NCBI RefSeq assembly: GCF_030272615.1
Contig: NC_081406.1
Location: 247,683,218 to 247,747,217 of the forward strand
From: Cryptomeria japonica
Lineage: Eukaryota > Streptophyta > Pinopsida > Cupressales > Cupressaceae
Direction of reading: 5' to 3'
DNA: 64,000 nucleotides
Part shown: piece after piece, positions 43,695 through 54,110 of the stretch
Position numbering within the stretch: the stretch's first letter is position 1
Layout of the letters: each line of letters starts with the position of its first letter
Notes under the pieces: generated by a model
What the model saw: only the letters and a program-made list of their open reading frames with translations
Databases searched by the model: none
What the model was told of the DNA's origin: nothing
Program-made: the position numbers and the translations under genes

Positions 43695-45180
43695 TGTTGG
43701 CATTTCAATAAGGATATTGAGAAGGTTGTTGATAATTATGGATATAACTGATCAAGGATGTTTACTGTCTTAATATTATTATTTTGTCATTGATGTCAAG
43801 AAATTGATTTTCTAATTTAGTATGATGTTGCCATATCTTAAGAAGTATGATTTGATGAGTATAAAGATGTCGGTAAAAGACATAGAAAGAATGTGATGAA
43901 TAAGAGGAGGAATAAGTTATTCAATGGGCAAATATTACCGAGTTAGACAATGATGAGATCATGATGTTTAGATTGTTTTGATATCCTACATATGTTGTTA
44001 ATTGTAAGGTTAATACTATACTATGTTACCGAGCAAAGAACCTAGTCGGTAAACCCTAAGGAACCTAGTCGGTAAACCCTAAGGTTATCACTATCGGTTA
44101 ATGAAGGCAGAATGTCTACCAAGTGAAGTTTAGTATTTACCGAGTTGCAATCGAGTAGTAACAGAATGCATTGAATGAATAAAAACATTATTTAATGAAG
44201 GAAGCTGATGAGCTGGATTTGATTAAATGATTGCTATGTCGTGCATGAAGTTTGTTAAAGAATCTATGGCAAAGGAAAATTGGTAGGAAGATCTACAGCT
44301 CAGATTGAACTGCAATACCCTAGCACAAGTTCCAAGAAATGTATGCAAGTTCCAAGGTGGGGTAAAACGTTTTCAGATCGAAGGATACATTGAACCTGGT
44401 CAATGTTTGAAGATCTGATGGCTATGATTAATCATGGGAAATGTGATCAAGGAGATTAAGCGGTTGGCAAATTGTTTATAAATAAGGAACTATTGATAAA
44501 CAATGTATGTGGGCAAGTGTATGCACAGTGATGCTACATAGTGATTACCGAGCACAGAATCTTGAAGACCTGTTTGAATAACATAGTACAAAGCCCAGCA
44601 GATGGACAAGATAAGTCCTATTGTATTGAGAAAATAAAAATCTACTTTAGCATTTTAGATGTGAAGTTGCAGATAGATTTTTATTATTGTTATTTTGTGA
44701 AGTGACAGAAAAACTCTTAACCGAGTGGACTTAACAGTCTTATTTGTAAAACCCTCTAGCAAGGTGACATTCTGATTGATGTTTGAAATCCTTTAACAAG
44801 GTCACTTCTAACAAGGTGAAGATCCTAACAGATCTGAGGGAAATCCCTTAACCGGGTCACATCTAGCAATGTGTTTGTAATCTTTAACAGGATTTGCTTT
44901 TAACCGAGCATACTCTAGAAGAGTATATTTCTTAGTGGGTCCGAAATCCCACAGTGGGTTTTCCCTATTTGGGTTTCCACGTTAGATCTGGTGTTATGAG
45001 TGTTATGATGTTTATATGCTTTTGAGTGTGCATGTTTAGCAGATTTGGTTATATTACTGAAGTATATGTTACCGAGGTTGAATCTGTTGTTTTTATGGAA
45101 GATTAAGGTTGTATGACTCACCCCCCCTCTCATCTTATTAGCTTGGCATATGTACTTAACATTAAGTATCAGAACTATCA
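43695..45180 (+). repeat. 3' LTR of Copia-3
   Basis: Starts TGTTGGCATTTC after the PPT and ends AACTATCA. Differs from the 5' LTR by about 50 substitutions, by a 23-bp direct duplication (44038-44060 and 44061-44083, GAACCTAGTCGGTAAACC...), and by lacking the 29-bp extra start. Confidence 0.93.
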
Positions 45181-47053
45181 GTTTTTCTATATGATAAGTT
45201 TGAAAGATAGAGCATCCAATAGAATCAAGTGGATTTAATCCAATAATCATCGGGTTGATAAACAAGAGGAGATGAGTCAGGAGGCTATCCATTTTTTCTC
45301 CTCCCTTCTGGCTGAAAAGGGGTAGCTAGATGTGTGTGCTTAGGAGGATTTACTTTGTGAGATCCCTAACAACATGTCCTAGGAGATGAACAAGGTGCTT
45401 ACCAGAATTCCTTCTTTTGAGGAAGTTAAAGATATGGTTTTCTCCTTTGAAGGAAACAAGGTCCTTGGTCCCGATGGATTCCCCATGTTCTTTTTTCAAG
45501 TGTTTTGGCAAATTGTGGGAAAAGATATTGTGGATGATGCTAGAGAGTTTTTTGGTTCTCGCTCTCTTTTAAAGGATCTCAACACCACTTTTATTTTCTT
45601 GATCTCGAAAAAACTGGATGCCAACTACTTTCAGGATTTCAGACCTATCAGCTTTTGTAACTTTGTCTACAAAATCTTCACTAAAATTCTTGTTTTTAGG
45701 TTGAAGAAAGTTCTTTGGCTTTTGATTTCGAAGCATCAGAATGGTTTTGTTTTGGGGAGACAATTTATGGATTCTATCTTTGCGGTTCATGAGAAAATTC
45801 ACTTACTCTCGGCTAATAAGAGACTTGGGTTTTTGCTAAAGTTGGATTTGCTTAAAGCTTATGACAGGGTTAACTAGGATTTTCTGATAAAAATTCTTCA
45901 GGCTTTTGGTTTTTGTAATCAATTCATTCAATTGGTGAATCAATGCATCTCTACTCTGAAGTTCTCTATTTTAATTAATGGATCTCCTTTAGGTTTCTTC
46001 TCGGCCTTTAGAGGTATCAGACAGGGCGATCCCCTCTCTTTGTTTCTTTTCATATTGATGGGTGAAGCTCTCATCAAAATTATTCAAAGAGAGGTCATTT
46101 TTAGAAGACTCAAAGAGCTCCGCCTTGCTTCTCAATCCCAAGTTTGTTCCCATCAACAATTTGTGGATGATACTTTGCTAATGGGGGAAATTTCTATGGC
46201 GGAAGCTAGGCTTTTGAAGTCAATTCTAAATCTTTATGAAAGAGGATATGGGTAGAGGATTAGCTTGCCAAAGTGTTCTATTTTCTTCCTCAATATTTCT
46301 GCCCATAGACATACGAAGATAGATGATATTTTGGGTTGTCAATTAGCCTCTTTATTGGATACCTATTTGGGATTACCGTTGTGTTTAGGACCTGCTCTTG
46401 ATTCCTTTTGGTCTGGTTTGATTGAACTCTTCCAGAATAAGCTAGCTGGTTGGAAAGGTGCCCTTTTGAGCCAAGCTTGTAAGCTCCAGTTAATTATGGC
46501 CTCCTTGCAAAGTCTTCTAGTCTATGCTATGAGTTTGTTTAAAGTTTCTTCAAAATTTGTTGATCGCATGGAAAAAATCCAAAATAATTTTCTATGGATA
46601 GGTACTGAATTTAAAAACTGCCTTCATCTTGTGGCCTAGGATCAAGTTTGTCTCCCAAAGAGACTTGGAGGCCTTGCCATTGGGCACATTTGTGACTTCA
46701 ACAAAGCCCTCATGGGCAAACAACTATGGAGATGTTTGAAGGATTCTAATGAATGGATCTTTATTTGTCATAACAAAGACCATGTTAATGGTATCTCTGC
46801 CCAAAGTATTTTAGAAGATTACAACCTTCCTATGGCGGCTTCTAATCTTTGGACTAATTTCCATAATTCCAAAGATATTATTCTTAAAGGATCAAGATGG
46901 GTCCTTGGAAATGGGAGGAAAATTCATTTTTGGGATAATTGGCGAGCTGGTGATGGGCCTCTGATAGACTTTTATTGGGCTGCTCAACTTAAAGAGAGAT
47001 GTGTGGGGCGGTTTGGCTATTGGGTTGCTGATTATATTAGAGAGGGAAACTAG
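45181..47053 (+). pseudogene. LINE-C ORF2 part 2: reverse transcriptase
   Basis: Resumes after Copia-3 with FFYMISLKDRASNRIKWI. The RT reads PSFEEVKDMVFSFEGNKVLG, GPDGFPMFFFQVFWQIVG and DFRPISFCNFVYKIFTKIL. It continues with QNGFVLGRQFMDSI, LDLLKAYDRV, GIRQGDPLSLFLFIL and the active site FVDDTLLMG (about 46160). A thumb and connection follow with LGLPLCLGPALDSFW and GWKGALLSQACKLQLI. Then come FLWIG and the C-terminal GRKIHFWDNWRAGDGPL (46912-46962). FVDD in place of FADD is the only active-site change seen. Single stops at 45876, 46253, 46637 and 47051 break the frame. Confidence 0.9.
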
Positions 47054-47199
47054 ATCAATCTTATCAATGTGGATCCCATCTTGAAACCCCTTCAATTATG
47101 GTTGGCTAATATTCACATTCACTCTTTTCATGCTGAAGACTCTTTGGTGTGGAGTGGTCTTCCTCAGGAATTTTTTCTGTCTCTCATGCTTTCTACTTG

Positions 47200-48225
47200 T
47201 TGACGAGATCCTTTGTTTCAACCCCTTTTTGGGCTAGTATTTGGAATAAGTTGTTGATTTCTAAAATTAATATCTTATTTTGGCTCTTTATGTAGAATAA
47301 GATTCTCTCCATTGGCAACTTGTGCAAAAGGGGCATGGCTATCCCTAACAAATATTTTTTGTGCAAATATGATGTTGAAGATGCTTCGCATTTGCTGCTC
47401 CATTGTTCCTTCTCTAGAGATGTCTGGGCTCATTTTTTGATCTTTGGGGAATTGTGTGGTTCCTTCCCTGGAGCCTCTTTGACTGTTGGCTCCAGTGGAG
47501 TTTCCCTTTGAACAATTCTTCTCTCAGAGTGCTATGGCGCCTTATATTACCCCATTTGGATTAGAAGATTTTGAAAAAAAGAAACAACTAGATCTTCAGG
47601 GACAAAGAGTCCTCTTCTCTTTCTATTGCTTGGAGAATCCAGAATGCCATTAAGGAGAAATTTGTTTCTTCTTTCCCTTCTCGTAAGCTTGACCCCCCTA
47701 TTCCTACTTTGACTCAGGATTGGGATATTATCAATAGATGGCATATCAGTTAGGATATTTATAAACCTAATGTCAAGTTAAAGAAGACAAGAAATAATGT
47801 TGTTTGGGTTCCTCCCCTAAGTGGGTGGATCAAAATCAATATTGATGGGGTGACTAAGGGTAATCCTAGGCCGACTGGCTATGGGGGAGTTGCTCGTGAC
47901 CACAATGGCAGGCTTGTTTGGTGGTGGCACTTCCACTAGGCACCTAGACAAACTATTAGGCTGAGGCTAAAGCTGCTTACATTGGGTTACACATGGCTAT
48001 CAGAGAAGGGTTCAAAAACGTTTGGCTCAAGAGTGATTCTCTTAATATCATCAGGTGTGTGAGTAAAACAATTGAGCCTAGTTGGACCATCAAGCATTTA
48101 ATTTAGGAGTGCCAAATCATGGTTATAAAATTGGGTGATTTCAAAATCTCTCACATTTATCAGGAAGGTAAGATGCCAGCGGACCACCTCGTGAACATTG
48201 GTGTGCATTATGTGGACATATGATA
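47200..48225 (+). pseudogene. LINE-C ORF2 part 3: zf-RVT-like region and RNase H
   Basis: LLISKINILFWLFM-like wording, then NLCKRGMAIPNKYFLCKYDV and EDASHLLLHCSFSRDVW (about 47250-47440), match the zf-RVT region of plant LINE-type RTs, including the paired Cys and His-x-x-x-x-Cys. After a decayed stretch, GWIKINIDGVTKGNPRPTGY and GGVARDHNGRLVWW (47827-47930) open an RNase HI domain. Frameshifted pieces KAAYIGLHMAIREGFKN, VWLKSDSLNIIRCV and KMPADHLVNIG complete it by about 48225. The first catalytic Asp (NIDG) and the central Asp (KSDS) are visible. It would remove the RNA strand after first-strand synthesis. Confidence 0.8.
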
Positions 48226-48336
48226 GTGGATGGGAAAGGAAACTTTCCTAATACAATTGTGCGAACTGACAAGAAAGGATGTCAAATGCATTGGCCATTC
48301 CTATCACATTATTGATGATAGACTGCCAAATGAATT

Positions 48337-50030
48337 ATGATATTTCATGGGATTTGTGTTCGAAATCCAAAACCAGGGTTTCTAGAGCCTTATTTTGTAT
48401 TTGGTATCCATTGTTACAGAAGCAATTTGCTCATGGGAGGTGACAAAAACAAAATGGAGCCTACTTCCTACAAGAAATGGAAAAAGAACAGAGAGCTATG
48501 GACGAAGATTATTGATGGAGGCCTTGTGCCATATCTCGAGAGGCTTCATGGCAATGACCCGAAAGTGACAAAGGATTTTGTGAGTGGTTGGGAGAAGGCA
48601 TCCTCACAGATTTTGGAGCAAAGTTTAGAATTGATGAAACTTTCATCGTGGAGATATTTGGTTTGCAGATGGAAGGCAAGAATTTTTACAGAGAGAGGAA
48701 GGTGGTGGAAGAAGCCATTGCATCTTTCTTTGACAAATAAAGCGAGAGAAAAAGGGTGTGAAAGATGAAGGATGACGGCTATAACAGGAAGGCCTTGCAA
48801 TCACTTTGGGCAGAGATGGTCGAAGTGATTATGAGGTACATTACTCTTGATGGACACTATGCCAGTATTTTATCTTACCACTTTATGATATGAAACCATT
48901 TTAGGCACAACAAAAGAATTTCTCTGCCTTTCTATCTATTATCTTCTCTTGAAAATAGCCTGGTGAATCACGCCAAAAAATAGTGATAACCCTATTTTGC
49001 ATGAGGGGCTAACCATGCTCATCACATAATATGCTAAGGATCATGGGGTTAAACCCTCCCTGGCGGTTAATTTCCCCAACTCTTTGACCAACAATGATAT
49101 TCATTATGTGGCTGATACGGAGATGGATGAAGATGAGTCTGGTAGGGCTATGGACTGGTGGGACCTCAACGTCTCAGATGATTTAGAATACCATCCTTCT
49201 CAGGAGGAGGGCCCCCAATAAAATATTACACCTGGCACTGGAAGAAACAAAAGAAACAAACATCCCGTATGGGCTGCCAGTAAGTATAAAACCCCCAACT
49301 CCAATTTACGGGGTTTTGGTCCACCGAACATGAAAAAGTCTAAAATTGGAAAAATTGGAGAAATCAAGGGAAAGGAGAAGGAAATAAAGATGGAAATCCC
49401 CATTAACGTTGAACACAAGGAACAGGGGGATACCCAAAAAGACTCAGATTTTGGTATTCTCCTTAATAGCTCTATCAAAAGCCAAGATAATTTCTTTCTT
49501 TGGGTCAGTAAGGAGATTAATTTGTTGAAGGATGGAATTAAGGTCATCATTGATACTTTTAGTGAGACGCCTATGCCAAGCAAAATGGATAAACTTCTTC
49601 AAATGACACAAAAACTCAGAGAAGATGTTAAGACCATGAAAACAGATCATGAATAAAGGATTGGTAGTTGGAGATTAGCCTGGAAGAAATTAAGGGCAAT
49701 CTGAAGAATCTGGTGGATATTAGCAAGGAAGCCATGAATAACTATGCTTAGGGTCTTAAAAAGGTAAATGCGATGATGGCGGATCAAAGAGCTTAGTCCA
49801 CCACCACTATTCCATCCTCAGACACCAAACAGAAGAAGAAAATCCATGAGATGAAGTTATAGGGTATGAGACTTTAGACCACTATGGGCCCCTATATGAG
49901 GACTAGAAGTAGGAAGCAGGAGAAGAATACCTCTAGGTTCATCATGGATGAGCTCAAGCACATCAACAAGAGTATGATTTAGAAGAATTCAGAGCTCATG
50001 CAATCTCTGGTCTAGCGCATTTTAGGTTTT
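48337..50030 (+). pseudogene. LINE-C extra coding stretch downstream of RNase H
   Basis: After RNase H there are open pieces of 143 codons (48337-48768), then about 48985-49220 and 49330-49656. The first is basic and Trp/Lys-rich (YKKWKKNRELWTKIIDGGL; WKARIFTERGRWWKKPLHL). The second has NPILHEGLTMLI and an acidic ADTEMDEDESGRAMDWWDL. The third is Lys/Glu-rich and probably coiled coil (KKSKIGKIGEIKGKEKEIK). Stop-broken wording with TRSRKQEKNTS follows to about 50000. No family is recognised. LINE-A (4776-5710) has a similar order (NP...GL..LI, acidic, Lys/Glu helix, basic TRRTRQ) at the same place before the tail, so this is part of the LINE, not a host gene. Confidence 0.55.
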
Positions 50031-50139
50031 TTCTTGCTCTATTCTATTTTTTTGTTGTAGGCCTGGCCCTTGTTTCTATGGTTGTTTTTGTGCTGGTTCT
50101 GGACTGGTTAACGATTGCTTATTTTTTGTATTTCTCTTT

Positions 50140-50185
50140 GACTTTGGGTTTCGGGTCCCTATAAAACCCGTTTATTTTAATCAAA
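50140..50185 (+). terminator. LINE-C 3' tail signature
   Basis: GGGTTTCGGGTCCCTATAAA, then CCCGTTTATTTTAATCAAAAA, directly before the right target-site duplication. The same signature closes LINE-A (5934), the tails at 24625 and 53455, and LINE-B on the minus strand. It is probably the region recognised by the LINE RT at the RNA 3' end; that role is an inference. Confidence 0.6.
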
Positions 50186-50204
50186 AACTAAAACTGACAA
50201 CTCA
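50186..50204. repeat. Target-site duplication of LINE-C, right copy
   Basis: AACTAAAACTGACAACTCA, one mismatch to 34814-34832. Confidence 0.9.
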
Positions 50205-52009
50205 ATATCAAAGATACACCAACACAATATTATGAAGTAATTTATGATAAACATTAACTTATGAGTATGACTTAAGTGGAAGAAATAACATTATAGGTAG
50301 TGGTACAAGATTGATATGTGTTCATGCAAACCAATCAAACTATTGACAACGTGCAAATATTTAACACAATATTTCTTGAGTGGAAAGCCCTCATGGGGTA
50401 GAGAAACAACTCATAAAATTGCCTCAGTGTCTTAATCAAAAGATGCCTCACTAACTTACAAATCTATTATGGCGTCACTAGCCTTAGAATCTCACTGATT
50501 ACAAATATGCCTCACTAGCAACAAGAATGCCTCACTGACAAATAGCGTGTCTCACTGAAAATGTGCCTTACTAGAAATCATAACTTTCTTAAACACTTTT
50601 GAATTTCATACATAGAGTATCATCTCTGTTTTACTTCATATCATCTTCTGATCTCACATCACTTGAGATTCAGAAGCAAAAATACAATATGCCTCAATTA
50701 TTCACATATAATATATTATTTTGCATATGTAAGGTATACACAGTAGTATAATATAGTGAATCTCTATAACAATACACTGTAATTGCTCTATCAGAAACTG
50801 AATGATGATACCTTTATATCATTGAAACAATAACTCTACATAGAGTATAATAATCAAAATGATTTTACTTTCTAAAACAACCACACACATTTGAATGCCT
50901 TCAAGAAGATATATATGTTGTTCTTCATCTTTAAACTAAAACAAATCTGTCATCTTCATAACTATAATACAACTCCTTACCAATCATTACTATTTACAAA
51001 CTAAACAAGAGTTTTCATAGAGACCCTTCAAAAGTACGAGCAAATCCCATAACAAAAGATAAGAGGGAAACTGATTTTAACCACCATTATTCCCATACCC
51101 TAACTAGGGTTTAGACATAGCATAAACAATATTAAATAGAGAAGAACCTGGACCTCACTACAAAAGATTTTGATAAATAAATTAAATATTTACAAAAAAA
51201 ATAACAATTTCTTTAACAAACCCAAAACTCTTTTAACAACTTTCACTTTGAACAACAAAAAATGACAATAGATATTCTGAAACAAAAAACTGATTTATCA
51301 ATGTTAACAAAAACAAACCAACTGGTAACGCAAACTAGAATCTGCTCTGTACCATTGAAATAACAGAATACATATAAGGGAATGAATACACTTGTTGGTA
51401 AAGTTTGTTATCCTTTCAATCTGTGAATGAGAAAATGTCAATGCCACAACACATTCTTGATAACTACCACAATCTTTATTTTTGCTTGAGTTAACCCTAT
51501 TCAAGAAGTTCTCCAAACTGTCATAAACATTCTCCATACAAAACTATATGTGCCCTAACTTGATAGGGTTCCAAGTTCTTGGCAAAATATAATTGTTTGT
51601 CCACCAAAGCCCTAAGTTATATCAAATAACATAATACCAAAAATAAATATTGTTATGTTTTATGCCTTGACCAGAATACCTGTCCTCTATATGGCCACTA
51701 CAAAAAGTAACTTAAATGTATCAATCTAAAATGTAACTCGCATAAGTATGCAATGAACAAGAATGTGCATCAATGCCAATGATAATGTATTAATATAAAG
51801 GAATTCTTTTGTCATCATTAGTCTGAAATGTGTCAAGCAACTAGTACTAATGTAATATATAACATGCCCTATCATCAACCACCATCAACCTATATAACAA
51901 TCACATATACCTGTGCTCCAAGCATCACTGCGAGTCTGCATATACCAAAGTGCATCTTGCATACCAGATGTTAGTGTTATGTCATCAAGGACAACAACCA
52001 AGAGAATCA
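50205..52009 (-). repeat. Copia-type solo LTR, part 2
   Basis: Continuation of the LTR begun at 34537. On the minus strand it ends (5') near TGATTCTCTTGG with a CTTGATGACATAACACTAAC stretch like the CATTGATGTC-AACAC segment near the start of other copia LTRs here. At 50415-50582 there are seven or eight short degenerate repeats of TGCCTCACT(A/G)(G/A). There is no pol or gag. The 51304-51537 frame on the minus strand is not convincing. At about 2.1 kb in total, it could also include some internal sequence. Confidence 0.5.
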
Positions 52010-52230
52010 ATATAATCTTTATTTATTTAAAAAAAAATTCTTTGAATAATATGAACCTCACATGTCTTATATAGTCAAATATTCTTAAAATATAGAATTT
52101 TCCAAATAAATAATTGAATCATTTTTCAATGATCATCCACTCAATCAAATCTACTTATAATATTATAGCAATGAAGCTAAAAATAAGTCACATATCAATA
52201 TTTGTTCAATATTAATTATTGATTAAAAAA
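52010..52230. repeat. PME upstream flank, copy 2 (continued)
   Basis: Matches 31555-31740: TAATCTTTATTTATTT, TTCTTTGAATAATATGAA, then GATCATCCACTCAATCAAA and ATAATATTATAGCAATGAAG. It is the continuation of 33675-34536 once the LTR/LINE-C/Copia-3 nest is removed. Confidence 0.6.
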
Positions 52231-53170
52231 TTGGTTTAACAACTTTCTATGAATACTTGAGAGTCAAGATTTGTGGTTTCTATTTCAAAATAGGGAGAAA
52301 AGATTAAAGCAATTTTTGATTTTTCTTGGAAGCTAAGTTGAGGAAATATTTTTTTTCGTCTCTTTTATTGAGATCAACAAGATGAAGGTGGACCCATTTA
52401 TGAAGTTCTTTTCAAAGCTTTATTTCTTTGTTGAAGATGGATATTGCTTTTTTTTGTGCCTAGCTTGTAAAGCTTGATGTGCTTTGCAATTCATTATTTA
52501 TGAGACATTATTGATCGGTAAGGATTTTCTTAGTAATTTATTATGTTATGGTTTGCTAACTTTTTATTTGTGCACATAATTGCTTTTGTAATTGAACAAG
52601 GGTTTGGAGAAATTTTGCAACCCTCTCCATTCAATGAATATCTTTGCGGCCAACTTTGTTTCATTTGTTGGATTCAAGGATTTTTTGTAGTAATCTAAAT
52701 TTCAATGGGAGATTTGTAGAGAAAGATTCCATTCTATAACCTTATTGCAGGCAAAGATGGCAAGCACATCTATAATTGAAATAAAAATTTTAATGGTAGC
52801 AATTTTGAGTTGTGGAAACTCAAGATGGAAGGCATGCTCATTGATAAAGATTTATAGGCTATAATATCCGATACAAAACTACCATCAATACTCCAAGAAG
52901 ATTGGGATTTAGAGGATCAAAAGGCCAAGGGTTTGATCAGACTATATTTAGCTGATTTAGTGCTTTTGAATGTCCATGGAGAGAAGAGTGCAAAAGATCT
53001 TTAGAAAAATCTTGGAGATGTTTATGGAGCAAAACCTTTGGTAAACAAGGTTTTCCTTTATTCTTTGAAGATAGAAGGACGATTTAAATGTTTTTAATAT
53101 GATTGTTACACAAATGATTTCTAATGGTGATATGATTGAAGATGAAAATTAATGTATACTTATGTTATGT
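52231..53170 (+). pseudogene. Copia-6: copia gag fragment and leader
   Basis: Translation from about 52783 gives FNGSNFELWKLKMEGMLIDK, DWDLEDQKAKGLIRLYLADL, VLLNVHGEKSAKDL, a stop, then KNLGDVYGAKPLVNKVFLY. It continues SLKIEGRFKC and, in another frame, MIVTQMISNGD. This is the N-terminal gag domain of copia elements (the F-x-G-x-N-x-x-x-W-K start). The 52231-52780 stretch before it is T-rich and may hold LTR and leader; no PBS was identified. Element sequence stops at about 53170 or at the LINE tail. Confidence 0.7.
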
Positions 53171-53259
53171 GTAACATCCTTTCATGTATCAAGTGGGCTA
53201 CAGAAAATATGGATTAGTTGGAGCTGGAAGCGGTGGAGATGCTTCAAAATTTGACTTAA

Positions 53260-53455
53260 GTCCGGGCTTCTGTCGGTCATTTTTGGTTTTTAGTGTGTTT
53301 TGATCTTTTGCTTGCTGGCGTTTTGTACGCCAGCTGTCTTTTCTTTAGCTGCTATCTTTTGTTTAGCTGCGTGTTAATGCTTATCTTTTGATCTTCCTTA
53401 TGTACTAGGTTTCAGGGACCCATCAAAACCTGTTTTCTCTTAATCAAAAACATCC
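53260..53455 (+). mobile_element. 5'-truncated LINE tail
   Basis: TTTGCTTGCTGGCGTTTTG and GCTGTCTTTTCTTTAGCTGC, then GGTTTCAGGGACCCATCAAA, ACCTGTTTTCTCTTAATC and AAAAACA. Nearly the same as the tail at 24420-24625, so both come from one LINE subfamily. There is no RT. Confidence 0.7.
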
Positions 53456-53739
53456 TTTCATTTTGAATTAATTAAATAATATAGTATAGTTTTTTTTAAT
53501 TAATTAAATTATTTATATAATTAAAAAAAAAGATAATAATGATTACATGTTAGTGCCACAATGACTTGATTATAGACCAGCATGATGAACACAAGTACTT
53601 TTAATCACCAAAGCATTAATATACATATCATATCAATAAATGATGTTTCTTTCCCAATCATTATAAAGGTCTTCCACAAATAAAAGAAAGCTAATTATAG
53701 CGCAAATCTCATGTATATTCATGTAAATACGCATTACAG
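53456..53739. other. AT-rich spacer
   Basis: TTAATTAATTAAA-type runs at 53466-53532, followed by unrecognised sequence. No gene seen. Confidence 0.5.
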
Positions 53740-54110
53740 TTGATTTCATGGTATGTGAGAAAGAAACACACATTACAGTTGATTTCATGCGATGTGAATG
53801 AAACTACAGTTCGAACAATGGCAACACACATTATCACGACCACCAGAACAACGGAAGCCTTAGAGATTACTGTGACACATTTTCCCATCTTCTTGTTCAG
53901 GGGAATAAAGCATTTGTTTTGTCTTTGTGTTTGTTCTCTCTACTTTATTTAAAGCAAAGAAAAACTAAGTTCTTCCTCGAAGTCAAGGAAGAACACTACC
54001 CCAGAACGCTATATTCGCACTTGTTTTCAATTCAGTCAATTGACTGTTGTGGGTATCACATGTGCAGATGTCATATCAACACTTGTATACTGCATAGGCC
54101 ATAGGCTTCA
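53740..54110 (-). pseudogene. PME 5' relic (psiPME-c): first codons and promoter
   Basis: Minus strand. 53825-53915 aligns with the start of the intact PME (ACACATTATCACGACCACC, then GTGACACATTTTCCCATC on the plus strand, compared with 56630-56700). 53930-54110 aligns with its promoter, including the CTTTAAATAAAG box and GAAGTCAAGGAAGAACAC. The first ATG of the intact gene is lost and the frame is shifted. Nothing of the later exons follows; the sequence leads into spacer and a LINE tail. It lies 0.6 kb downstream of the intact gene in the same direction, as expected for a decayed tandem copy. Confidence 0.75.

Larger units (their letters stand above)
37569..45180 (+). mobile_element. Copia-3: complete Ty1/copia element with both LTRs, nested in LINE-C
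   Basis: Two LTRs (37569-39061 and 43695-45180), a PBS, gag, pol in copia order and a polypurine tract. The flanking five bases are GCTTT (37564-37568) and GTTTT (45181-45185), one mismatch. Removing the element rejoins LINE ORF2 as ...DKNTK-FFY..., confirming the site. I count roughly 50 differences between the LTRs, about 3 percent, many of them C/T or G/A. It is the youngest and best-preserved element here, yet gag-pol still carries several stops and at least one frameshift. Confidence 0.93.
34833..50185 (+). mobile_element. LINE-C: full-length LINE (about 7.7 kb without its nested copia)
   Basis: Bounded by a 19-bp target-site duplication. The first ATG is only 19 bases from the 5' end. 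Order: ORF1 (nucleic-acid-binding, zinc knuckle), APE-type endonuclease, RT, zf-RVT-like region, RNase H, then an additional coding stretch, and the 3' tail GGGTTTCGGGTCCCTATAAA plus TTTAATCAAAAA. Copia-3 (37569-45180) is inserted between endonuclease and RT. The layout matches plant L1-type LINEs with a C-terminal RNase H. Stops and frameshifts show it is dead. It sits inside a copia-type LTR. Confidence 0.88.

Noticed and set aside
50415-50582. Regularly spaced short repeats as a CRISPR-like array
   Set aside because: Repeats are about 10 bp, degenerate and inside a plant LTR; there are no conserved direct repeats of CRISPR length and no cas genes.
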